Origin: CBCXVS01 sp965178525
GTDB taxonomy: Bacteria; Tectomicrobia; Entotheonellia; Entotheonellales; Entotheonellaceae
Reading direction: 5' to 3'
Assembly: GCA_965178525.1 (NCBI GenBank)
Contig: CBCXVS010000044.1
Span: 1-33,254 of the forward strand
DNA length: 33,254 nucleotides
Below, one piece after another: positions 27,198 to 33,254 of this stretch. Each line of letters begins with the position of its first letter. The stretch's first letter is position 1. The notes below the pieces were generated by a model. The model saw nothing but the letters and a program-made list of their open reading frames with translations, was not told where the DNA came from and searched no databases. A program made the translations under genes and the position numbers.

Positions 27198-28514
27198 ATG
27201 AAAAGCCCACTTGTCTTGATCATCTCGCTTACGACCTTAGCCGCCGGCCTCCTCTTGATGGGGCCTCATCATGTCTTAGGAGCAGAGCTCAACGAGGCCA
27301 AGATCGACAGCGGCTTGCGGCGGCTCGCCATGGCCCTAGCCCGAGCCCTCGATGACGAAGAGGTCAGGACCGTCATCGACGAGGCGCTGTCAAAGGACAC
27401 TGGGTCGACGTTCCTCTCGGACCTCATCGACTATCCGCTGAAGAACGGAGCCCCCTTCGGTGAACGCCTCGCCGTCTTCTACCAGCCGGCAGGTGACCAC
27501 ACCACCGCCCTGGGGGAACTCATGAGCCTCTTTCAGGCGATGGCTGATATCGAACTCTCTCTTCCCTTCGGCCGGGATACGTGGGACCCGATGGCCGAGG
27601 CGCCACGCGTCACCTACGTGGCCCATAGCCCCGCCGCTGAAGAAGCGCCTCGTGTCGCGCTGTTTGACGTCCACGGCGACGTCAGCCACCTCGACCCTCG
27701 CGTCGACCCTGGCTTCCCGGTACTGGCCCTCATCTACAGAGACCTGAGCGAGTATCTGGCTCGGCGCGAGGAAGAGATGTCAAGCGTGGGGCACGGGTCG
27801 GCGTTATCGTCGTCAATGTTGCCACAAGCCGCCGGATGTAACGACTTGACAACCTACACCTCTTACCCGCTGTTCCTCTATGCGCAGATCCGAGACATCC
27901 ACGAGAACAGTCTCAACGGACCGGAGGGCTTTGCCTACTTTGCGGCTGCTGGCACTGAGAAGACCGGCAACCTGCCCACCTCTCTTGGCGGCGAGAGCGG
28001 TTGGTCCACCAACGTATGGGCCAGTAATTTCCAGGGGCCGATCAAGGTCAAGAAATCTCGTGACCAGTGGGAATGGACTGCTGATGGGTGGCTGCAGTCG
28101 TCGTGGCGGCGTTACCCGGCCCGCTATTGCAAGCAGACCGTAAGTTCAGCGAGCCGCTTGTCGCTCAAACGCTACACCATCAAGGAGGATGATGAGTGGT
28201 GGGATGACTACGTCGGCAAGGTTCGGATCGATCATCGCGCCTGTAAGAATGACGTCTTCGATGCAGGCGCCACACGTGGCTGGAGCGACGCGTATACGCT
28301 CAGCGGCGTAGACGACGTCGTCCGGACACGCTACAAGCTCTACTGTATGCACACCCGCAGATGCCAGGCCTTAGTCCACTGCCCCAATGCGAGGATCTTG
28401 ACCTGTACCGACAATAGCCGGTGCAGCGCCGGCAAGTGTAAGAGCGGGCCCAATTGGGTGGAGTGTAACGGCCGTCGTGAATACTGCGAGACATGTATAG
28501 AAGAGTGCCCGTAG
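27198..28514 (+). CDS. Secreted protein with Cys-rich C-terminus, unknown function
   Basis: ATG 27198 has AAGGAGG at the right distance. The 438-residue product starts with a signal peptide (LVLIISLTTLAAGLLLMGP, cleavage near VLGA). The N-terminal 200 residues are acidic and helical, then GDTTALGELM-like and FGRDTWDPMAEAPRVTYVAH segments; this part reminds me of DUF3103-type secreted proteins, weakly. The middle is Trp- and Tyr-rich (GESGWSTNVWASNFQGPIKV; DDEWWDDYVGKVRIDH). The last 57 residues hold ten cysteines in a CX(5-8)C spacing (HCPNARILTCTDNSRCSAGK), suggesting a disulfide-rich module or a bound metal. It stands first in the intact rightward series leading to the peptide-export genes, 148 bases before the lipoprotein gene. 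Confidence 0.8.
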   Translation: MKSPLVLIISLTTLAAGLLLMGPHHVLGAELNEAKIDSGLRRLAMALARALDDEEVRTVIDEALSKDTGSTFLSDLIDYPLKNGAPFGERLAVFYQPAGDHTTALGELMSLFQAMADIELSLPFGRDTWDPMAEAPRVTYVAHSPAAEEAPRVALFDVHGDVSHLDPRVDPGFPVLALIYRDLSEYLARREEEMSSVGHGSALSSSMLPQAAGCNDLTTYTSYPLFLYAQIRDIHENSLNGPEGFAYFAAAGTEKTGNLPTSLGGESGWSTNVWASNFQGPIKVKKSRDQWEWTADGWLQSSWRRYPARYCKQTVSSASRLSLKRYTIKEDDEWWDDYVGKVRIDHRACKNDVFDAGATRGWSDAYTLSGVDDVVRTRYKLYCMHTRRCQALVHCPNARILTCTDNSRCSAGKCKSGPNWVECNGRREYCETCIEECP

Positions 28515-28662
28515 TGTTGAAATCCAAATCTGTTGCAACCGATTCACATCCATGCTTTGTGTATGCAATGGGTTGAGAGGAAGCAGTTGCCAACGTGTAT
28601 GACGTGGATTGTTACCTTAGGGGATAGAAATCCACGACAACTAAGAAGAAAGGAAATCGGCT

Positions 28663-29169
28663 ATGTACAAAGAGAGTTGCTGGAAGGGTCATGTCCTTGT
28701 CGCTTCGTCGATCGTCACCCTCTGTCTCGTTCTGAGTGGCTGCGTAACTGCACCCCACAATAGGCAATCCGTATGCCCAGGAAATAGATTTGCCGTCAAC
28801 GGATACACCCAAAACCCGAACGCCGTCATCGAGATCGAAGCGCTCAATGATGATACCAACATCTGGGAGAGAGTGAGGACCACCACGTCAAATTCCAGTG
28901 GCACCACTTTTGGAGGCGATACCGCCTATTTATGGGCCACCAGAGTGACCCTGGGAGATCAACATTACTCGCCTTTTCGCCCTGACGCGTTCGCCAAGCT
29001 CAGAGTCCGCGAAGCTGGGGGAACGCTGGATTTCCTGTTCACGTTTGATCAAGGCGGTGTGCAGTGCGTCATCGACGAAGTGATCCAGGAGGGGAGCACA
29101 TGGTTCGCTGCCGGATTGGCGTGCCGGAGTGATCAGTCGCCAGAGATCACGCTGATCTGCATCGGTTAA
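28663..29169 (+). CDS. Small lipoprotein of unknown function
   Basis: ATG 28663 follows AAAGGAAA. The 168-residue protein has a lipoprotein signal ending LVLSGC (lipidated Cys27), so it is anchored in a membrane facing the periplasm or outside. The mature part looks mostly beta (NAVIEIEALND; TAYLWATRVTLGDQHYSPF; GGTLDFLFTFDQGGVQCVID) and has four more cysteines. No family is recognised. It lies 204 bases before the double-glycine peptide gene on the same strand. Lipoproteins beside bacteriocin genes sometimes give self-immunity; that is only a suggestion here. Confidence 0.8.
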   Translation: MYKESCWKGHVLVASSIVTLCLVLSGCVTAPHNRQSVCPGNRFAVNGYTQNPNAVIEIEALNDDTNIWERVRTTTSNSSGTTFGGDTAYLWATRVTLGDQHYSPFRPDAFAKLRVREAGGTLDFLFTFDQGGVQCVIDEVIQEGSTWFAAGLACRSDQSPEITLICIG

Positions 29170-29373
29170 CCCGAGCTCGGGATAACGATATCGTCTTTAA
29201 AAGATGCGAGCGGCTTCAAGAAGCAAAGGCGCCGGATGGGAAAAGTAGCGCCCGACATGGGTCACGAGTTGCTTGTTATGGCCGAGGTGGAACGGCTTCC
29301 TCCCACAACGGCCATGTCGGCCACGTTGGCCGACGATCGAAGGGAGAGGAAGCGCAGAACAAGGAGAACGCTC

Positions 29374-29532
29374 ATGACACACTTGAAGCCCGACTTCCAA
29401 GACCCCGAGAACGAAAGCTTCATCTCTATATCAGAAGATGAACTCGTCTCGGTACAGGGCGGTGCTTCGCTGTACGTCGATGGCATCTATTGGGGTGAGA
29501 TACCCAATTTATGGCTTCCCATCATCTGTTAA
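29374..29532 (+). CDS. Double-glycine leader peptide precursor (bacteriocin/RiPP-like)
   Basis: ATG 29374 sits seven bases behind AAGGAG and gives 52 residues; a start at 29236 adds 46 residues but has no good ribosome site. Residues 1-30 are an acidic leader ending ISISEDELVSVQGG, which matches the LSxxELxxIxGG motif cut by C39 peptidases. The predicted mature peptide is ASLYVDGIYWGEIPNL followed by WLPIIC: 22 residues, hydrophobic and aromatic (two Tyr, two Trp), net charge about -2, one Cys at the very end. A C39-ABC transporter gene follows, so processing and export are expected. No modifying enzyme gene is visible downstream within the window. It matches no bacteriocin I know. Target and role (antimicrobial, signal) are unknown. 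Confidence 0.8.
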   Translation: MTHLKPDFQDPENESFISISEDELVSVQGGASLYVDGIYWGEIPNLWLPIIC

Positions 29533-29541
29533 GTAATGGGA

Positions 29542-29581
29542 GGCTAACATTCGCCGCGCCTTAGCGCTGGGAATGTTGGCT
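29542..29581 (+). terminator. Hairpin between peptide gene and transporter gene
   Basis: GGCTAACATTC (29542-29552) pairs with GAATGTTGGCT (29571-29581) over 11 positions with two G-T pairs, and the loop itself can form GCGC-CTTA-GCGC. No T-run follows. It starts nine bases after the peptide stop, the usual place for a partial terminator or RNA-stabilising stem that lets the precursor exceed the transporter. Confidence 0.6.
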
Positions 29582-29713
29582 CTCACCCCAGGGGGTGATC
29601 AGGACCAGACCTGCGCACCCCCTCCGTCTCTCCATTCATGCGTATGATCATAAGTTGTCAATGCGGGTCCGTTGCGGGTCTCGATCAGGTGGCCGTTTAG
29701 ATGGAGATAAAGC

Positions 29714-31933
29714 ATGTGGCGCCGATACGCATGTGTTCGACAGAGCGATCAGAGTGATTGTGGCGCTGCGGCGCTCGCAACCGTTGCACTTCACCACCGG
29801 CGGTCGATCGGCTTACAGCCATTACGCGACCTCGCGAGCATCGACCGCATCGGCGCCAATCTCTTGGGATTGTTGCGAGCCGCCGAAACGCTCGGTTTCT
29901 CAGCCAGGGGAGTCAAAGGGACATACGACGCCCTGCTGCAAGCGCCCCTACCCGCTATCGCACATGTGAAGACCGAAGATGGCCTGGGACACTTTATGGT
30001 GCTCTATCGGGTGAAACCAGAGGCCGTTATCGTGGCCGATCCGGCCTCTGGCATCCGCAAGTTATCGCGTGATGCGTTTTGCCAGTGTTGGACGGGTTAC
30101 CTGCTGTTGATCGTTCCAGACCCTCACGCGCGCGTTGCCGTTTCAGATGGCATGTCCATCAGTCCATTCCGGCGATTTCTGGGTCTGCTCCGCGTCCACA
30201 CGTCTGTGCTGAGTGAGGCCTTCTTCTGCGCCTTGCTCATGGCCCTGTTGGAAATTGGCGCCTCTTATTTTATTCAACACCTCGTCGACTCCGTGCTGGT
30301 CCGACATGAGGGGCGATTGCTCAACGCACTGGGAGTTGGCATGGTGCTGCTTCTCCTTTTTCGGTGCCTTTTCGCTATGTTGCGTCAGTACTTGGCGGCC
30401 CATGTCAGCCGTAAGGTTGACCTTGCCCTGATCGCCGGCTATGCCCGCCATATTCTGCAACTCCCCTTGGCTTTTTTCGAAACCCGGCGAGTAGGCGAAA
30501 TTCTGTCACGGCTCAACGATATCGCCAAGGTGCGGGAGGCGATTAGCGGCACGACGTTGACCGTGGTCGTCGACGGCGTCCTCGTGGTGTTCTTGACAGC
30601 GGTCTTGTGGTTCTATGACATACCGCTCGCGCTGGTGGCCACGGCTTTTGTTCCCCTGTTGGTCCTGAGCGCAGCAGGACATCACCCGGCCGTGCGACGG
30701 GGCTCTCGCCGGGCGATGGAGAATGCCGCCCATCTCTCGGCCCATCTGGTGGAGGATATTTCCGGCGCCGAGATGATCAAAGCATTTAGAGCCGAATCGA
30801 TACGAGCTCAAGAGCGGGAGATGAGACTCGTCGACTTCGTTCAATCGACCTTCTCCCTACAAAAACTCAGTATCAGCATGAACGCCATGGGGATGTTCAT
30901 CACGGCCATGGCGGGTATTGTCGTCCTCTGGTATGGCGGTCACCGGGTGATGGCGGGAGAACTGACGATTGGCCAATTGATGTTCTGTTACTCGCTCCTA
31001 GGCTACTTGCTGCAACCGTTGGAGCGACTGGCGTCGATCAATGTGCAACTGCAGGATGCGTTCGTGGCGGTGGATCGGCTCTACCAGGTGTGGAAGTTGG
31101 AAAAAGAGTCGCTCAGCCATCACCGCAAGGCGACATGCCACGGGGTGCGCCACGCCCTGGAGCTGCGCGACGTGAGTTTCCGATACGGCTACCGGTTCAA
31201 CGTGATCGAGAACGTCACCCTTCAGATCCTAGCGGGCAAAACCGTGGCGATCGTCGGCGAAAGCGGGTCGGGGAAATCGACGCTGCTCAAGCTCTTGATG
31301 GGATTCTACATGCCGAGCGAAGGTTGTATCCTCATGGATGGCGTGGATATACAGAACTATACGTTGGCCTCGTGGCGGAGCCAGATCGGGCTGGTCTCAC
31401 AGGAGCCTTTCATCTTCAATGGCGCCCTGCGTGATAACATTGCCATCGGCCGACCGGACACGACCTTAGAGGAAATAGCGGAGGCGGCTCAGGCCGCGGG
31501 TCTAGAGGGGCTCATCGCCAGCCTACCCGAGCTTTACGAAACGGTCATTGGGGAGCGAGGCGTCAACTTGTCGGGCGGCCAACGACAACGCTTGGCGATT
31601 GCTCGAGTCTTATTGCGCCGGCCACAGCTCCTGATCTTTGACGAAGCCACCAGCCATCTGGACACGGCCACCGAGCGCGCCATCCAACATCGCCTCAAAG
31701 CCGCCCTGACGGGCAAAACCGTGGTGCTGGTGACGCACCGGCTAAGCACCATACAGAATGCGGACCTCATTTATGTGCTTCACCAAGGTCGGATCGTCCA
31801 GTCTGGCGCTCACCATCAGCTCTTACAGCAAGATGGCTTGTATCGAACCCTATGGGACGCCCAGACCGATCACCGGGAAGGGGCGGGGACCACCAACTCG
31901 ATGCCCCCAAATGGCATCGCCGCGACGGCATAA
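29714..31933 (+). CDS. Peptidase-containing ABC transporter (C39-ABC)
   Basis: ATG 29714 follows GGAGA. The 739 residues give a complete PCAT. Residues 1-135 are a C39 cysteine peptidase: Gln10, Cys16 in QSDQSDCGAAALA, His93 in LGHFMVLYRV, Asp109 in VADPASG. About 150-435 hold six membrane helices. About 480-715 are the ATPase: Walker A GESGSGKST (515-523), Q-loop Gln563, signature LSGGQ (619-623), Walker B LLIFDEA, H-loop His675. Such transporters cut double-glycine leaders and export the peptide across the inner membrane with a HlyD-type adaptor. All catalytic residues are present, so it should be active. It lies 181 bases after the peptide gene and 13 bases before a tiny ORF. Confidence 0.95.
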   Translation: MWRRYACVRQSDQSDCGAAALATVALHHRRSIGLQPLRDLASIDRIGANLLGLLRAAETLGFSARGVKGTYDALLQAPLPAIAHVKTEDGLGHFMVLYRVKPEAVIVADPASGIRKLSRDAFCQCWTGYLLLIVPDPHARVAVSDGMSISPFRRFLGLLRVHTSVLSEAFFCALLMALLEIGASYFIQHLVDSVLVRHEGRLLNALGVGMVLLLLFRCLFAMLRQYLAAHVSRKVDLALIAGYARHILQLPLAFFETRRVGEILSRLNDIAKVREAISGTTLTVVVDGVLVVFLTAVLWFYDIPLALVATAFVPLLVLSAAGHHPAVRRGSRRAMENAAHLSAHLVEDISGAEMIKAFRAESIRAQEREMRLVDFVQSTFSLQKLSISMNAMGMFITAMAGIVVLWYGGHRVMAGELTIGQLMFCYSLLGYLLQPLERLASINVQLQDAFVAVDRLYQVWKLEKESLSHHRKATCHGVRHALELRDVSFRYGYRFNVIENVTLQILAGKTVAIVGESGSGKSTLLKLLMGFYMPSEGCILMDGVDIQNYTLASWRSQIGLVSQEPFIFNGALRDNIAIGRPDTTLEEIAEAAQAAGLEGLIASLPELYETVIGERGVNLSGGQRQRLAIARVLLRRPQLLIFDEATSHLDTATERAIQHRLKAALTGKTVVLVTHRLSTIQNADLIYVLHQGRIVQSGAHHQLLQQDGLYRTLWDAQTDHREGAGTTNSMPPNGIAATA

Positions 31934-31946
31934 GTTCCTGGACAAA

Positions 31947-32015
31947 ATGAGCGACATTATTTTTCCAGAGGAAAACGATGACTGTAATTCTGTTCGGGTA
32001 CTTCATACATCTTGA
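31947..32015 (+). CDS. Possible 22-residue acidic peptide
   Basis: ATG 31947 opens MSDIIFPEENDDCNSVRVLH then TS and a TGA at 32013-32015. It starts 13 bases after the transporter stop, and its stop runs directly into the AAGGAGG ribosome site of the HlyD gene, as expected of a coupled small ORF. Its own ribosome site is weak (TGGA). It has no GG motif, so it is not another exported precursor of the same type. Confidence 0.3.
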   Translation: MSDIIFPEENDDCNSVRVLHTS

Positions 32016-32026
32016 AGGAGGACGCG

Positions 32027-33254
32027 ATGCGCCATGAGCGAATTTGGGAGTTGACCGACTGCACCGCATTTCGGCAAACCCTAGAGGCGCATCCTCCCTG
32101 GTTTGCTCATGGAACGCTGGTGCTCCTGAGTGTCCTTCTCCTAACAGCTCTGTTTTGGTCGGCCATCACTCAGGTCAGCCTTGTCGTGTGCGCTCTAGGC
32201 CGGGTCCGCTCCGTGAGCTCTCCCACGAAAGTGATTCATGGGGGCGGTGGGAACGTGTTAAGCGCCAGCTTTGGCGCCCAGGTGATCGAGGCGAATGTTG
32301 AGGCGGGGCAAGAGGTGCGCCAAGATGACATCCTGATCCGACTGAATACGGAGCGACTCGATAACGAGATCCGGAAACGGCGGCGGCCGCTGCAGGCAGG
32401 GGAGGCAGAGCTAACGAGATTATCTCAGCTCACACGTTTACTGATGCAGCAATACACCGCTGCCAAAGCCAAGGCGGAAGCCGAGGTTGCTCAAGCTGAT
32501 GAAGAAATCGCTCAGGCGCGGAAACGGCAGACAGCAGACGTGCGGCTCGCCGAGTTGGAACTTGAGGCGGCAACATATGCGGCGGCCCAGCAACGACAGT
32601 TATTTACGCGGCGATTCGTGGCGCGCGATGACCTGCGCAAAGCCGAAGCGCAGGTTCGTGAGGCCAGTGAAAAAGTCAAAAAAGCCCAGGTGCCGGTGGA
32701 TGGGCGCCAGGCTGAGATCCGTCGACAAAGTTTGGCGCTGCTTAAGCAGGACTACGCCGTCAAGGGGAAAGAGGTGGAAATACGAAAAGCACTCAAGCAG
32801 GCCGAGATCGACGCCGACCGCATGGCGCTGGCCAACCTGGAGCTTGAGCGGCAGCAGGGCGTTATTCGGGCGCCGAGAGACGGGATCGTGACGATGGGAG
32901 AAGTGAAGGTCGGGGACATTTTGGAACGGGGAAAACCCGTTTTGGAAATCGCCGAACAAAACGGCTTCCACTTTGAGGTGGCGGTCCCGAGCGAAGAGGT
33001 TGCGCATCTGCAGGTGGGTATGCTGGCTCGGATCAAATTGGATGCCTACGATGACCAGAGATATGGCGTTGTGGCGGGGACGGTGGGCTTCATTGCCCCG
33101 GACTCGGCCGTGTCGGAGCGCCAGGGCCAGGTCACTTACCTGGTAAAAATTGAGTTAGAAGGTGAAATGATGCGACATGAGGAACGCCAAGGCCAGGTCA
33201 AACTGGGGATGGCGGGACAGGCGGAGATGGTGACTGGCCAGGAAAGTCTCCTCT
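32027..33254 (+). CDS. HlyD-family periplasmic adaptor (cut by window end)
   Basis: ATG 32027 follows GAAGGAGGACGCG, a strong ribosome site, and 409 codons stay open to the window edge; the 3' end is outside. Residues 28-55 are one membrane helix (LVLLSVLLLTALFWSAITQV). The first half of a lipoyl domain follows (LSASFGAQVIEANVEAGQEV), then a long coiled coil (about 110-285, KAKAEAEVAQADEEIAQARK), the second lipoyl half (GVIRAPRDGIVTMGEVKVGD) and a beta-barrel region (VAVPSEEVAHLQVGMLARIK; AGTVGFIAPDSAVSERQGQV). It would join the C39-ABC transporter to an outer-membrane channel. An outer-membrane protein gene may follow beyond the window. Confidence 0.92.
   Translation, partial: MRHERIWELTDCTAFRQTLEAHPPWFAHGTLVLLSVLLLTALFWSAITQVSLVVCALGRVRSVSSPTKVIHGGGGNVLSASFGAQVIEANVEAGQEVRQDDILIRLNTERLDNEIRKRRRPLQAGEAELTRLSQLTRLLMQQYTAAKAKAEAEVAQADEEIAQARKRQTADVRLAELELEAATYAAAQQRQLFTRRFVARDDLRKAEAQVREASEKVKKAQVPVDGRQAEIRRQSLALLKQDYAVKGKEVEIRKALKQAEIDADRMALANLELERQQGVIRAPRDGIVTMGEVKVGDILERGKPVLEIAEQNGFHFEVAVPSEEVAHLQVGMLARIKLDAYDDQRYGVVAGTVGFIAPDSAVSERQGQVTYLVKIELEGEMMRHEERQGQVKLGMAGQAEMVTGQESLL

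Noticed and set aside
29236..29373. Longer start for the double-glycine peptide
   Set aside because: The extra 46 residues are basic, have no leader character, and lack a good ribosome site; AAGGAG marks ATG 29374.
1..33254. CRISPR array, tRNA or rRNA genes
   Set aside because: I looked for regularly spaced repeats, cloverleaf-like segments with CCA context and conserved rRNA stretches and saw none; a covariance-model search would be decisive.

Overview
The window is GC-rich bacterial DNA. Signal peptides, lipoboxes, a two-partner-secretion (TPS) exoprotein and a HlyD-type periplasmic adaptor point to a Gram-negative (diderm) bacterium. I cannot fix the lineage from sequence alone. The mix of CheB/CheR-histidine kinase fusions, TPS/CHAT/FecR genes, CMD proteins and a molybdenum hydroxylase is of the kind found in Tectomicrobia/Entotheonella, Nitrospirota, Methylomirabilota and some Pseudomonadota; that is only a suggestion. 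No tRNA, rRNA or CRISPR array was seen.

Layout. (1) 1-2.4 kb, plus strand: the end of a short mobile element, then a 5'-truncated and frameshifted CheR/PAS/GAF/histidine-kinase gene, closed by a strong two-way terminator. (2) 2.5-12.1 kb, minus strand: a frameshifted CMD protein, two duplicated single-domain response regulators around a short UspA protein, a large frameshifted CheB-CheR-PAS-PAS-kinase, a frameshifted receiver/ATPase chimera, the tail of a lost kinase, a diadenylate cyclase (c-di-AMP) protein, a two-CBS-domain gene split by a 259-bp MITE-like element, and a secreted barrel-like protein. (3) 12.6-15.8 kb, minus strand: a methyltransferase and a xanthine dehydrogenase-type large subunit with an in-frame TAG. 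(4) 16.3-18.3 kb, plus strand: a FecR-domain protein cut by an IS6-like terminus, then an intact RTX-repeat lipoprotein. (5) 18.4-26.9 kb, minus strand, read right to left: an unrecognised 702-aa membrane protein, an M48-peptidase/TPR protein (in-frame TAG), a TPR-CHAT protease (in-frame TAA, TGA, TAG) overlapping it by ATGA, and a TPS exoprotein with a 9-G tract that puts it out of frame. (6) 27.2-33.3 kb, plus strand: a secreted Cys-rich protein, a lipoprotein, a 52-aa double-glycine peptide, a C39-peptidase ABC transporter and the start of a HlyD adaptor, all intact.

Two themes stand out. From 1 to 24.8 kb about half the genes carry a frameshift, nonsense codon, insertion or deletion, so this stretch looks as if it is decaying (or, for the indels, was poorly assembled); right of 24.8 kb everything reads open. 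The intact right end is a compact peptide-export cassette. The precursor MTHLKPDF... has a textbook GG leader, the transporter's C39 domain has its Cys/His/Asp triad and would cut that leader, and the HlyD protein would bridge the periplasm. This cassette and the membrane protein/M48/CHAT/TPS operon, whose promoter region shares a 16-nt palindromic motif with the FecR gene, are the best candidates for little-described systems.
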